From Candidatus Methanogranum gryphiswaldense (GTDB taxonomy: Archaea; Thermoplasmatota; Thermoplasmata; Methanomassiliicoccales; Methanomethylophilaceae): 64,000 nt of DNA. Below, in pieces: positions 1 to 8,490 of the stretch (positions are counted from its first letter, which is position 1; every line of letters starts with the position of its first letter). Location of the stretch: positions 1,361,093 to 1,425,092 of the forward strand of contig CP076745.1 in NCBI GenBank assembly GCA_019262145.1, written 5' to 3'. The notes under the pieces were generated by a model. It did no database searches, was not told where the DNA came from, and saw only the letters and a list, made by a program, of their open reading frames with translations. Both the position numbers and the translations under genes were made by a program.

Positions 1-30
1 AGGAAAAAATTTGACCTTAAAAATATTTAG

Positions 31-76
31 AATGAGATTACCGGGCCGTTGATAACGACCCGGCATTTATCTCATT
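31..76 (-). terminator. Hairpin terminator of aspS
   Basis: An inner 10-bp stem (41-50 with 54-63, loop 51-53) lies inside outer 8-bp arms (31-38 with 69-76). Read on the minus strand one inner mismatch becomes a G-U pair. The outer arm overlaps the aspS stop codon, and a T-rich stretch follows on the minus strand, so this probably ends aspS transcription. Confidence 0.55.
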
Positions 77-1895
77 GATCCTCGTCAGGCTCCCCTTCGA
101 ATTTACCTATGTCCAGGTCTTCTGATGCCAAAGATATTATCTGAAGCTCTTCCAACTTGCTATCATCGATCTTCTCAGGAGAACCGTCGAACAAAGACAC
201 TGCTCTCTTGTTCTTTGGGAAAGCAATGACATCACGAATGGACTCTCTGCCTAGAAGTATCGCTGTAAATCTATCGACACCCATGGCGATACCGCCATGA
301 GGAGGAGCGCCATACCCGAGTGCTTCTATGAACCATCCAAAGTCCCTTTCGATCTTCTCGTCCGACATGCCAGTCTTCTTTAGTACAGCTCTCTGAAGTT
401 CGGGATTGTGTATCCTTAATGATCCGGAACCAAGCTCGTTGCCGTTAAGGCATATGTCGAAGCATGCTCCGCCAACATAATCGTCATCCAGATCATTCTC
501 TGGAAGAACGAACGGATGATGGAACGCGTCATATTTCCCGGAGACGGGGTCCACCTCGAACATAGGACAATCCACCATCCAGAAGAATTGGAATACATTT
601 TCCGGAACAAGTCTGAGATCTTCCGCGATCTTCCGTCTGAGAACTCCTCCGCCCTCGTATGTGGCCTTCCAAGGTCCTGCAACTAAGAATATGAGGTCGC
701 CTTCTTTGACGTTCATTGCGTACTTAATGTGCTCTAAAATCTCAGGAGTGAAGTACTTGGTGATATTACTGGTAAGAACACCGTTCTCGCATCTCATCCA
801 TGTGAGACCTCCGAGTTTGGCCTTGTTCTTCGCGAAATGAATGTAACGGTCGACCTCGTTCCTTCCGACCTTTGAACTATCCTTGCCCAGATTTATACCA
901 GCAACGATCCCGCCGCTCTTGAGTATCCTCTGGAATATCTCATAGGGAACATCCCTTACAATATCCGTAAGCTTAACGAATTCGAGACCATACCTCATAT
1001 CTGGCTTATCCGATCCGAATCTCTCCATCGCATCCTTATAGGCTATCCTGGGGAATGGCGTCTTAAGAACCTCATTGTAAAGTCCTTTCCAGATGTATGA
1101 TATCAAACCCTCGATCATATTCTGTATGTCTTTCATATCAACAAAGGACATTTCCATATCGATCTGGGTAAATTCAGGCTGACGGTCCTTACGCGAATCC
1201 TCATCACGGAAGCATCTTGCCACTTGATAATAACGATCCATGCTTCCAACCATGAGCATCTGCTTGAACAGCTGTGGCGACTGAGGAAGAGCATAGAACT
1301 TCCCAGGATGGATCCTGGAAGGAACGACGTAATCCCTGGCACCTTCTGGAGTTGATCTTCCCAGAATAGGCGTCTCAATTTCCAGGAATCCGTTTTGCTC
1401 CAGATACTGTCTCATTAAATGAACGAATTTGCTTCTGAACTCTATGGCCTGGATCATTTCTGTCCTTCTTAGGTCCAGATACCTGTATTTCATTCTGGTG
1501 TCTTCATTTGGAAGAACACCTTCCTTTTGATCCCCGATCTCGAAAGGCGGGGATGCCGATCTGTTAAGAAGTTCAGCCTTTATGATCAGGACCTCTACCT
1601 CTCCTGTGGGGTTCCTAGCATCGTTTGTTCCCTCTACTCTTTTTCTGACCGTACCGTTTATCGATACCACCGACTCACGAGTGAAAGTCTTCATAACCTC
1701 AGATATCGAATTGACATCCGCCCCATTAGGAAGGTCCTCAGGATCGAAAACAATCTGAGTTATTCCATATCTGTCGGCGAGATCGATGAAAGCCACTCCA
1801 CCATGATCTCTCGAGAATCTTACCCATCCTTGCAGACAGACCTCTTTACCGGCGTCTGAGAGTCTGAGTTCCCCACACGTGTTTGTTCTTCTCAT
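72..1895 (-). CDS. aspS: Aspartyl-tRNA synthetase, bacterial type
   Basis: This cytoplasmic class II aminoacyl-tRNA synthetase charges tRNA(Asp) with aspartate. The N-terminal OB-fold anticodon-binding domain covers about residues 1-110. Motif 2 is near residues 226-246 (FRDEDSRKDRQPEFTQID) and motif 3 near 534-550 (GGIAMGVDRFTAILLG). Between them, after GSDKPD at about 294-299, lies the roughly 130-residue GAD insertion typical of bacterial AspRS. The length of 607 aa matches the bacterial form; archaeal AspRS is about 430-440 aa and lacks this insert. The gene therefore looks acquired from bacteria, or inherited from a lineage that acquired it. The ATG at 1895 aligns with the usual bacterial start (CGEL near residue 8). 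It stands alone with its own terminator. Whether it also charges tRNA(Asn) cannot be judged from sequence alone. Confidence 0.95.
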   Translation of the reverse strand: MRRTNTCGELRLSDAGKEVCLQGWVRFSRDHGGVAFIDLADRYGITQIVFDPEDLPNGADVNSISEVMKTFTRESVVSINGTVRKRVEGTNDARNPTGEVEVLIIKAELLNRSASPPFEIGDQKEGVLPNEDTRMKYRYLDLRRTEMIQAIEFRSKFVHLMRQYLEQNGFLEIETPILGRSTPEGARDYVVPSRIHPGKFYALPQSPQLFKQMLMVGSMDRYYQVARCFRDEDSRKDRQPEFTQIDMEMSFVDMKDIQNMIEGLISYIWKGLYNEVLKTPFPRIAYKDAMERFGSDKPDMRYGLEFVKLTDIVRDVPYEIFQRILKSGGIVAGINLGKDSSKVGRNEVDRYIHFAKNKAKLGGLTWMRCENGVLTSNITKYFTPEILEHIKYAMNVKEGDLIFLVAGPWKATYEGGGVLRRKIAEDLRLVPENVFQFFWMVDCPMFEVDPVSGKYDAFHHPFVLPENDLDDDYVGGACFDICLNGNELGSGSLRIHNPELQRAVLKKTGMSDEKIERDFGWFIEALGYGAPPHGGIAMGVDRFTAILLGRESIRDVIAFPKNKRAVSLFDGSPEKIDDSKLEELQIISLASEDLDIGKFEGEPDEDQ

Positions 1896-1972
1896 TGCGG
1901 TACCTCAAAGGTATATACTACTCACGCGAAGAACAGCGCAATATAAAACCGTTGTTCTATTATCTGCGCTTA

Positions 1973-2440
1973 TCAGACGTCCATTATGTCAGGCACGTAA
2001 TCATTGGGGTCCTTTACGATACTTAACACGACTGAAGTATTGGTCTTAAGAACTCCTTTGAGAGAATTTATAGCTTTGACCGTAGAGGAAAACTCCTCAC
2101 GATCCCGACATGATATCGTTACTATGCAATCCGCATCCCCTGTAACATCGTATATTGCCATGACCTGAGAGATCTCCTTTAGCTCCCTCTGGACCTCAAC
2201 TACGTCCTCTGAATAAATGTGAACGATTCCCATGTACTCATAACCTAGATTCATATAGTCAACTTTTGCACGGTATCCTTTAATTACCCCTTTGCTCTCT
2301 AGATTCTTCACTCTCTGTATGAGTGTGGTCGGGTGTACACCTAATTGCTTTGCTATCTGCCTGTATGAACCTTGACTGGACATGCTCAAAAACCTTATGA
2401 TGCGTCTGTCCAATTCATCGAATTCCTCGACCTTTACCAT
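1973..2440 (-). CDS. Lrp/AsnC family transcriptional regulator
   Basis: This 155-aa protein has the Lrp/AsnC layout: an N-terminal winged helix-turn-helix (about residues 8-58, with DELDRRIIRFL and the recognition region around GVHPTTLIQRVKNLESKGVI), followed by a C-terminal RAM/AsnC ligand-binding domain (about 65-145) with the characteristic VTGDADCIV turn. Such proteins act as octamers or dimers that sense amino acids. It is divergent from alaX, and the short gap between them holds a perfect palindrome over positions 2455-2472 that could be its operator. The linkage to an alanyl-tRNA editing gene hints at an alanine or amino-acid signal, but the effector is not visible. Confidence 0.9.
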   Translation of the reverse strand: MVKVEEFDELDRRIIRFLSMSSQGSYRQIAKQLGVHPTTLIQRVKNLESKGVIKGYRAKVDYMNLGYEYMGIVHIYSEDVVEVQRELKEISQVMAIYDVTGDADCIVTISCRDREEFSSTVKAINSLKGVLKTNTSVVLSIVKDPNDYVPDIMDV

Positions 2441-2454
2441 GCCTTTTTCGCCTA

Positions 2455-2472
2455 ATTAGACAAATGTCTAAT
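2455..2472. promoter_or_regulatory. Perfect palindrome between lrp and alaX, candidate Lrp operator
   Basis: ATTAGACA-AA-TGTCTAAT: 8-bp arms around a 2-nt centre. It lies 14 bp before the lrp ATG and in front of alaX, so it is placed to control both divergent genes. A partial copy (TTAGACAAATGTC) recurs at 4565-4577 between the two 5S rRNA genes. Confidence 0.5.
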
Positions 2473-2515
2473 CGCATATTTATTACATGGGATTGCATTG
2501 ACTTCCATAGATAAT

Positions 2516-3685
2516 ATGACAGAAGAGATCTTCAAACGCGACGGATATGTGTTCGAATTCGAAAGCAAGGTCATCTCAAAAAAAGGCGATCTTATTGAAT
2601 TGGAAAGCACGGCCTTCTACCCTGGCGGGGGAGGTCAGATATGCGATACTGGAACAATACGTGGTGAAAAGGTCACAGAGGTCATATACGAAAACAACAG
2701 GATTCTTCACAGAGTGAAAAACAACAATCTCAATCCTGGTGATACGGTATGGTGTAGCGTAGATTGGGAAAGACGCTATGACCTAATGCAAGGACACACA
2801 GGGGAACACCTATTATTCTGTTCTTTGAAAAGACAAGACCCAGAACTTGAGATCACAAAGATATACATCTCATCTGAAAGCAAATACGTCATTGTAAATC
2901 ATGACATAAGCTGGGATAAAATAAAAGAAGCAGTAAAGTTCGCCAATCAGGCCATACGCGATAACCTACCCGTCACAAAGACCCTGATGAACAGAGATGA
3001 CCCAGATATATCAACTGTAAGAGTAAAGTTGGAACGTATCGAAGAGGAAGAGATATCTGTTGTCGCCATAGGTAACATTGATCTATCCGCTTGTAGTGGC
3101 ATCCATGTCATGGAAACATCTGAATTGGAATTCCTTTTCGTAGATCGCAAAGTATCCGCAGGAAAGGACGGTGTCGCAATACACTTTAAGATTGGAAATG
3201 CAGCAAAGGATGCTGCCATTGAATTAGCGAACATATGCCTACAAGCCACTGAAGAAGCAGAAAGCAAACCAGAACTTTTAGTCCGTACGATATCAAATAT
3301 CAAACAAGAGATAGAAACAGGCAGGGAGATGCTGAAAAATGCATCAAAACAACAACTGGCACACCTTAAACCCGAATCTTTGAATGGCGTTGATATTTAC
3401 AGCGGAAAATTTTCTGCAGACAAGAAAATACTTACAGATGCAGCTGAAAATTACAAATCAAAAGGAAACATAGCGGCATTTGTTTCGGTCTCTGATTCTG
3501 TATCGATCATTCTAGCCTCGGGTAATCAAAATATAGATTGCAAAAAAATACTCTCTGAAATACTAACTGAATTCGGAGGTCGCGGTGGAGGGAAATCCGA
3601 TTTCGCACAGGGTGGAATTGAGGATATTTCAAAAGCAGATGCCATACTTGAAAAAATGATAAAAACAATAAAATCCTCCCTATAA
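2516..3685 (+). CDS. alaX: Alanyl-tRNA editing protein AlaX, long form
   Basis: This is a free-standing relative of the AlaRS editing and C-terminal domains that hydrolyses mischarged Ser-tRNA(Ala). An N-terminal barrel (FYPGGGGQ near residue 35) precedes the metal-binding editing core, with zinc ligands in HTGEH (about residues 94-98) and CSGIH (about residue 200). A C-terminal DHHA1-like domain ends with the glycine-rich GGRGGGKSDFAQGG. The length of about 389 aa fits AlaX-L. I chose the ATG at 2516; a TTG at 2498 is in frame and would add six residues. It is divergent from the Lrp regulator and shares a palindromic intergenic region with it. Confidence 0.9.
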   Translation: MTEEIFKRDGYVFEFESKVISKKGDLIELESTAFYPGGGGQICDTGTIRGEKVTEVIYENNRILHRVKNNNLNPGDTVWCSVDWERRYDLMQGHTGEHLLFCSLKRQDPELEITKIYISSESKYVIVNHDISWDKIKEAVKFANQAIRDNLPVTKTLMNRDDPDISTVRVKLERIEEEEISVVAIGNIDLSACSGIHVMETSELEFLFVDRKVSAGKDGVAIHFKIGNAAKDAAIELANICLQATEEAESKPELLVRTISNIKQEIETGREMLKNASKQQLAHLKPESLNGVDIYSGKFSADKKILTDAAENYKSKGNIAAFVSVSDSVSIILASGNQNIDCKKILSEILTEFGGRGGGKSDFAQGGIEDISKADAILEKMIKTIKSSL

Positions 3686-3720
3686 AACTTAATTAAGAGA
3701 ACGACATTAGGTGATGTAAC

Positions 3721-4083
3721 ATGGTAGGAATGAAAGGCGTCAACCAACGCCAAATGCAGCAGGCAATGAAAAAAATGGGTATCAAACAATCCACCCTGAA
3801 CGACGTGCAGGAAGTAATAATACGAACCAGGAATGACGAGATTGTCATAACCAATGCCGAAGTAGTGTGTGTGGACATGCAAGGTAGCAAAAGCTATCAG
3901 ATATCGGGAACTGAAGAGACAAGACCACTTGGTTCCTACTGTACGACAAACAAATCATTCCCATCTGAGGACATAGATCTCATAATGTCCCAAACTGGCT
4001 GTAACAGAGAAAAAGCCGTTGCTGCCCTTGAAACGTGCGACGGACAACCGGCTGAAGCGATAATCAAAATAATGACGGAGTGA
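3721..4083 (+). CDS. nac: Nascent polypeptide-associated complex protein (archaeal NAC)
   Basis: This 120-aa ribosome-associated chaperone contacts emerging nascent chains as a homodimer. A methionine/glutamine-rich N-terminus (NQRQMQQAMKKMGI) precedes the NAC barrel (about residues 28-70, with NDVQEVIIRT and ITNAEVVCVDMQG). A C-terminal UBA domain occupies about 80-118 (DIDLIMSQTGCNREKAVAALE). This matches the NAC-UBA layout of archaeal aNAC. It sits 4 bp upstream of hypC in the same direction. The start ATG at 3721 follows a GGTGATGTAAC stretch that can serve as ribosome-binding site. Confidence 0.93.
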   Translation: MVGMKGVNQRQMQQAMKKMGIKQSTLNDVQEVIIRTRNDEIVITNAEVVCVDMQGSKSYQISGTEETRPLGSYCTTNKSFPSEDIDLIMSQTGCNREKAVAALETCDGQPAEAIIKIMTE

Positions 4084-4087
4084 TAAC

Positions 4088-4318
4088 ATGTGCTTGGCAA
4101 TTCCAGGGAAAATAATCAAAATTGAGGGAGACCTTGCCGATATTGATTTCGGTGGCGTAATAAGACAAGCAAATGTCGCCATGGTGGAAGCGAAAGTAGG
4201 TCAATGGGCCGTCATTCATGCAGGTTTCGCCATTGAAATAATGGACGAGGAAGAAGCCCAAGACACAATAAAACTCTGGAATGAGGTTTTAGATAGCGAT
4301 AAAATAACTTTTTGCTAA
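4088..4318 (+). CDS. hypC: HypC-type hydrogenase maturation chaperone
   Basis: This 76-aa member of the HypC/HybG family carries the invariant N-terminal MCLAIPGK, whose Cys2 binds the Fe(CN)2CO precursor with HypD during assembly of [NiFe]-hydrogenase active sites. The family pattern continues with ADIDFGGVIRQANVAMVE and GQWAVIHAGFAIEIMDEEEA. It follows nac by 4 bp and is likely cotranscribed. No hypD or hydrogenase gene is in the window, so the partners are encoded elsewhere. Its presence implies the organism makes [NiFe]-hydrogenases, as hydrogen-dependent methanogens do. Confidence 0.93.
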   Translation: MCLAIPGKIIKIEGDLADIDFGGVIRQANVAMVEAKVGQWAVIHAGFAIEIMDEEEAQDTIKLWNEVLDSDKITFC

Positions 4319-4349
4319 ACTACTTAGATCAATAAATTTTACTTCATTA

Positions 4350-4367
4350 CCGAAACCCTAATATACT
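4350..4367 (+). promoter_or_regulatory. Promoter (BRE/TATA) of 5S rRNA copy 1
   Basis: CCGAAA followed by CTAATATAC, with the TATA-like centre near 4362, 25 bp upstream of the mapped 5S 5' end. The same element recurs at the same distance before copy 2. Confidence 0.65.
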
Positions 4368-4386
4368 GTCTGTGTATCGCTTGTTT

Positions 4387-4512
4387 TGGTCTGACGGCCA
4401 TAGCAGCGGGGAAACACCCGGTCCCATTCCGAACCCGGAAGTAAAGTCCGCTCGCGTACCTTCCTGTACTGTATTGCGCAAGCATACGGGAACTTGGGCA
4501 CGCTGTCAACCA
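4387..4512 (+). rRNA. rrf: 5S ribosomal RNA, copy 1
   Basis: This 126-nt gene shows the conserved 5S landmarks: ACGGCCATAGCAGCGGGG near the 5' end, CCCATTCCGAACCCGGAAG in the loop C region and a GGGAACTTGGG-type helix. The ends pair as helix I (TGGT-C-TGAC with GTCA-ACCA). No 16S or 23S gene is nearby, so it is an unlinked gene with its own promoter. A T-rich tract follows at 4513-4531. The sequence is identical to copy 2 by eye. Confidence 0.92.
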
Positions 4513-4531
4513 CTTTTATCTCTCTTCTTTA
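4513..4531 (+). terminator. T-rich terminator of 5S copy 1
   Basis: A pyrimidine-rich tract (CTTTTATCTCTCTTCTTT) immediately after the mature 3' end, typical of archaeal termination. A similar tract follows copy 2. Confidence 0.5.
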
Positions 4532-4696
4532 TGCATAGCCCATTAATTGAAAAATGAGTTATTTTTAGACAAATGTCCACCACATCGAAATAAATTAAGA
4601 TGTTTATCGTCTCACGTTTTCAACGTAATCATTCGTAAAAACTAACCATGATCCATATTGATAAAAATGGATCATTCTCATGATCTTCACATACAA

Positions 4697-4714
4697 CCGA
4701 AATACTAATATACT
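4697..4714 (+). promoter_or_regulatory. Promoter (BRE/TATA) of 5S rRNA copy 2
   Basis: ACCGAAATA then CTAATATAC (4705-4713), centred 25 bp before the 5S start. Conservation with copy 1 begins at the ACCGAAA and continues to the gene, while the sequence further upstream differs. This marks the functional promoter. Confidence 0.65.
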
Positions 4715-4733
4715 ATCTATGTATCGCTTGTTT

Positions 4734-4859
4734 TGGTCTGACGGCCATAGCAGCGGGGAAACACCCGGTCCCATTCCGAACCCGGAAGTAAAGTCCGCTC
4801 GCGTACCTTCCTGTACTGTATTGCGCAAGCATACGGGAACTTGGGCACGCTGTCAACCA
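4734..4859 (+). rRNA. rrf: 5S ribosomal RNA, copy 2
   Basis: The 126-nt sequence is identical to copy 1 (4387-4512) by eye, with the same helix I ends and the same upstream promoter at the same spacing. The 221-nt spacer between the copies is AT-rich and unrelated to the flanks. The copy is followed by a pyrimidine-rich tract (CTTTTCTCTTTCTTCT). The arrangement is a tandem duplication in which gene and promoter have been kept identical or nearly so. Confidence 0.92.
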
Positions 4860-4945
4860 CTTTTCTCTTTCTTCTAAAATAAATTCTACATTTTATCAAA
4901 CTTGAATCGGTATCATTAATACAATCCTTGTCTTATGGACGTACA

Positions 4946-5725
4946 ATGATACTAATAAAACTGGGCGGTAGCATAATCACCGACAAGACCCAGTATAGGA
5001 CCTTCAATAAGGATACCGTATCTAGACTGTGCAACGAAATAGCCGATTCCGATAAAGGAACCATAATTGTTCACGGTGCCGGATCATTCGGACATGTTCT
5101 TGCAAAACAATACGCCCTCCAAGACGGATTCATGAACTATGGTCAGGTTGCGGCAGTGGCAAAGGTCCAACATGATGTGAGAGAACTGAACTCGATGGTC
5201 ATTGCAGAACTTCTAAAAGTAGGAATTCCTGCTGTTTCGATCCCACCTGGATCATGTTTCGTCATGGACGATGGAAAACTTGTTACAACTGATACTGAAG
5301 CCTTGAGATCTTTAGCGGCCATGGGCATAATGCCTGTAATGTTCGGAGATGTCGTCATGGATAGAAAAAAAGGATTCGGCATATGTTCTGGAGACCAACT
5401 TATGGAGATCCTCTGCGACCTTTTCAAACCAGAAAAAGTAATTTTTGTCTCAGATGTGGACGGACTTTATGACAAGGACCCAAAAAAACATCCAGATGCA
5501 AAGTTGATTGAATATGTCAGTGCAGATAAACTAAAGACGATTGACAGCAGTATAAGCGTTGATGATGTGACAGGCGGTGTCGGTGCGAAAATGGAAGCAA
5601 TGCTAAGAATTAGCACTGATAAAAGGGAATGCGTTCTAGTGAACGGTTCGGTTCCCGGAAGATTGTATTCACTTTTGAAAGGAGATAAGGTCATCTCCAC
5701 TACAGCTAGAGGCGGAATGAAATGA
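4946..5725 (+). CDS. ipk: Isopentenyl phosphate kinase
   Basis: This is an amino-acid-kinase-fold enzyme that phosphorylates isopentenyl phosphate to isopentenyl diphosphate, the last step of the archaeal alternative mevalonate route. It starts with [12 protein letters not shown] (phosphate-binding) and has [11 protein letters not shown], which contains the catalytic histidine characteristic of IPK. It also carries [17 protein letters not shown] and [10 protein letters not shown], typical of the fold. The ATG at 4946 gives about 259 aa; an upstream TTG (4928) is in frame but would place six extra residues before the first strand. The stop overlaps the next ATG (ATGA), so it is translationally coupled to fni. 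Confidence 0.93.
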   Translation: MILIKLGGSIITDKTQYRTFNKDTVSRLCNEIADSDKGTIIVHGAGSFGHVLAKQYALQDGFMNYGQVAAVAKVQHDVRELNSMVIAELLKVGIPAVSIPPGSCFVMDDGKLVTTDTEALRSLAAMGIMPVMFGDVVMDRKKGFGICSGDQLMEILCDLFKPEKVIFVSDVDGLYDKDPKKHPDAKLIEYVSADKLKTIDSSISVDDVTGGVGAKMEAMLRISTDKRECVLVNGSVPGRLYSLLKGDKVISTTARGGMK

Positions 5726-6798
5726 TACCCCCCATAAAAGAAAGAAAAGCAGACCATATTGAGATCTGCCTCAACGAGAGGATCGCACCAGGATACTGTT
5801 ACTGGGACGATGTAAAACTCTTACATAATGCACTTCCAGAATTGGATGCTGACAACATAGACATGACAGCGGATGTCATGGGATACGAACTCGAATTCCC
5901 ACTTATAGTCACAGCAATAACTGGCGGATTCTCAGGAGCAAAAAAGATAAATGAGAATATCGCAAAAGCATGCTCTGAATTAGGGATAGGTATGGGCGTG
6001 GGAAGCGAACGCGCAGGCGTAAAAGGAATAGACCCAGAAAGTTATTCGGTCATAAAAGATTATGACCTTCCCCTTGTAATAGGAAATGTAGGGGCACCCC
6101 AACTCGTCCAACAAAAAAGTAAGGACAGATTCTACAAAGAAGATGTGGCCAAAGCAAAGGACCTTGTGGATGCGGACCTCATCGCCATTCATCTGAATTT
6201 CCTTCAAGAAACAATACAACCTGAAGGTGACACCAACTCTGTAGGATGTTATGATGCAATCCGCGATCTGGCAAAGGAATATCCCATCATCGTAAAAGAA
6301 ACAGGCGCCGGAATATCTGCCGATGTGTCCATGAGACTCAAAGGCACAGGTATACAAGGCATTGACATTGCAGGAATGGGAGGTACAAGTTTCTCTGCCG
6401 TCGAACTATACCGTTCCATTAAAGCAGGGAACGAAGTAAGATCCAATATGGGGGAGACGTTCTTCGATTGGGGAATACCTTCGCCAGTATCTCTTTTGGA
6501 AGCTAGGAACGGCCTTCCCCTGATAGCCTCCGGAGGCATTCTGGATGGTATCCATGTTGCTGCATCTATAGCAATGGGCGCATCTTGCGCCGGCGTAGCA
6601 CACTGTGTGCTCAGAGAAGCAACGGAATCTTCAGAAGCAGTAAAACAAAAACTAATGCTCATTAAAGAGGAACTGAGGGCAGCAATGATGCTCACAGGCT
6701 CCGCAAATATCAAACAACTTTCAAAGACCAGATACGTCATTCTAGGCGAATCGAAAGAATGGTTGGAAGGATTACAATGGACGCAAAAGAATATCTGA
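5722..6798 (+). CDS. fni: Isopentenyl-diphosphate delta-isomerase, type 2
   Basis: This FMN- and NADPH-dependent TIM-barrel enzyme interconverts IPP and DMAPP. The 358-aa protein has the type 2 hallmarks: [10 protein letters not shown] at the N-terminus, [23 protein letters not shown] (the catalytic Gln and metal-binding Glu), VKETGAGIS and [11 protein letters not shown], followed by the phosphate-binding ASGGILDG. Its ATG overlaps the ipk stop by ATGA, and its last 22 bases overlap the idsA start. The three genes form an isoprenoid operon leading to membrane lipids. Confidence 0.94.
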   Translation: MIPPIKERKADHIEICLNERIAPGYCYWDDVKLLHNALPELDADNIDMTADVMGYELEFPLIVTAITGGFSGAKKINENIAKACSELGIGMGVGSERAGVKGIDPESYSVIKDYDLPLVIGNVGAPQLVQQKSKDRFYKEDVAKAKDLVDADLIAIHLNFLQETIQPEGDTNSVGCYDAIRDLAKEYPIIVKETGAGISADVSMRLKGTGIQGIDIAGMGGTSFSAVELYRSIKAGNEVRSNMGETFFDWGIPSPVSLLEARNGLPLIASGGILDGIHVAASIAMGASCAGVAHCVLREATESSEAVKQKLMLIKEELRAAMMLTGSANIKQLSKTRYVILGESKEWLEGLQWTQKNI

Positions 6799-7760
6799 AC
6801 AAAACATCCCTTGAAGTGGATGCAGCAATCAAATCATATATACCTGACGAAGAGCCCATGAAGCTCATTGAAGCATCCAGAAGGTATCCTTACGCAGGTG
6901 GAAAAAGGATGCGCCCTGCAATTGTTCTGGCAGCATGTTCTGCTGTAGGCGGCGATAGGAAGAAGGCCATACCTCTTGCTGTGGCCATCGAATACATACA
7001 CAATTTCACATTGATCCATGACGATTACATGGATGGTGATGAGAAGAGAAGAGGGATGACGACGATCCACGTGGATTACGGTATGCCCACTGCCATACTC
7101 GCAGGAGATGCCCTCTTCGCAAAAGCATTCCAAATAATGGCAGAACTAGACATTGATGGTGAAAGGCTAAGAGATGCCCTGAGATATGTCACCAAAGCCG
7201 TTTGGGATCTGGCACGTGGACAAGAGATGGATACGGCCAATGAGGGAAAACTTGTCTCTGAGGAAATTTACATTGAGACAATCAGACTGAAGACCAGCGT
7301 GCTCTTTGCTGCAGCAGCTGCGGGAGGTGCGATCGTCGGAGGTGCCGATAAAAAGACTGTCAAAGCCATCGATGATTATGCTATGGCCCTGGGACTTGGC
7401 TTCCAAATATTCGATGATTATCTCGGAATATGTGGGGATGCATCCAAGACAGGAAAATCCGTCGGAAACGATATACGCAAGGGAAAGTGCACAATACTTA
7501 TAACGCACGCCATGGCAAATATAACGGATCCAAAGATCAAAAATGAATTCAAAGGCATCCTTGGAAATATGAATGCTGATGAAAAACAGATCACGAGAGC
7601 CAGACAGATACTTCAAGATACTGGCAGCATAGATTACGCAAAAGCTAAAGCGAAAGAGAAGGTCGACGAAGCGATATCCAAGATCAAATTCCTTGCACCC
7701 AGCGAAGACAAGGACTTCATGATCGCTCTTGCACAATACGCAATAAACAGAGACGTCTGA
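6777..7760 (+). CDS. idsA: Geranylgeranyl diphosphate synthase (bifunctional short-chain prenyl synthase)
   Basis: This all-alpha trans-prenyltransferase condenses IPP with allylic diphosphates to make C15/C20 chains for archaeal lipids. First aspartate-rich motif: HDDYMDGDEKRRG (about residues 80-92). Second motif: QIFDDYLGICGD (about 207-218). The basic GGKRMRPA lies near residue 41. I chose the ATG at 6777 because a GGAAGG Shine-Dalgarno sits 7-8 bases upstream; an ATG at 6759 is also in frame. It overlaps fni by 22 bp. Product chain length cannot be settled from sequence alone, though C20 is usual in this context. Confidence 0.92.
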   Translation: MDAKEYLNKTSLEVDAAIKSYIPDEEPMKLIEASRRYPYAGGKRMRPAIVLAACSAVGGDRKKAIPLAVAIEYIHNFTLIHDDYMDGDEKRRGMTTIHVDYGMPTAILAGDALFAKAFQIMAELDIDGERLRDALRYVTKAVWDLARGQEMDTANEGKLVSEEIYIETIRLKTSVLFAAAAAGGAIVGGADKKTVKAIDDYAMALGLGFQIFDDYLGICGDASKTGKSVGNDIRKGKCTILITHAMANITDPKIKNEFKGILGNMNADEKQITRARQILQDTGSIDYAKAKAKEKVDEAISKIKFLAPSEDKDFMIALAQYAINRDV

Positions 7761-7762
7761 AT

Positions 7763-8419
7763 TTAAACGTCGCTTATTCCGGTCGCAGTTATGCGATAAT
7801 TCGCGGTCCTCCCTTCGGGGAGGCTGCGATGCTTTATCACAACAGCAGTCCTGACACCGTTATTCCTTTTATCCAGCCTTATTATCGTCTTGGCATTATG
7901 CTGCATCGCGTGTCCGCCAAGGAATTCTATTGTACCAGTCTGCAGATTTGAATACACCTGAGAAGATATCAGGACCGGCACCTCGTATCTCCTTGCGATT
8001 CCGAGAAGCACCTCGGTCTGCCTTATGAGATCATTCCTTATCTTTGGGTCATCATGATTCAAACGATAAAATGTGGTCATTGAATCAATTATGACCATGC
8101 CGAGAACATCCTTCTCTGCCAATCTTGATATCTTATCTATACGATCGGATTGTTCCTCGAAACTGTGAACTTGGAATACCAGAAGATTCTTCACAGCATC
8201 ATCTTCGCCGAATATCTGACGTATACGATCGTAAGATATGCCTTCCGCATCAATGAAGGCGACCTTTTTACCACTTTTAACTACATTGAAAGCCAATTGC
8301 AGACATATGTTCGTTTTTCCACAACCTCCTTCGCCGTAAATAAGGGTCACACTGCTGTCCTCTATCCCTCCTCCCAATAGATCATCGAGAGCCTGACAGC
8401 CGATCGGTACACGCTTCAC
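7763..8419 (-). CDS. radB: DNA repair and recombination protein RadB
   Basis: This is a RecA-fold ATPase, the archaeal RadA paralogue thought to mediate homologous recombination. The 218-aa protein lacks the N-terminal HhH domain of RadA. Walker A is GEGGCGKT (29-36) and Walker B is VLGMVIIDSMT. It ends shortly after a region rich in basic residues (AVVIKHRSLPEGRTANYRIT). The start codon is GTG at 8419; the nearby ATGs are out of frame. It is convergent with idsA, whose stop lies 2 bp away. Confidence 0.92.
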   Translation of the reverse strand: MKRVPIGCQALDDLLGGGIEDSSVTLIYGEGGCGKTNICLQLAFNVVKSGKKVAFIDAEGISYDRIRQIFGEDDAVKNLLVFQVHSFEEQSDRIDKISRLAEKDVLGMVIIDSMTTFYRLNHDDPKIRNDLIRQTEVLLGIARRYEVPVLISSQVYSNLQTGTIEFLGGHAMQHNAKTIIRLDKRNNGVRTAVVIKHRSLPEGRTANYRITATGISDV

Positions 8420-8490
8420 GCCACATCATAGATGAAGAGATTGATAAAATGACCGAATGGAAAATAAAAAGGAAATGGTTTATTTAAGAC

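Noticed and set aside
4372-4877. Open frames translated across the 5S rRNA genes on both strands.
   Set aside because: They are products of the repeated rRNA sequence; the DNA is clearly 5S rRNA with promoters and terminators.
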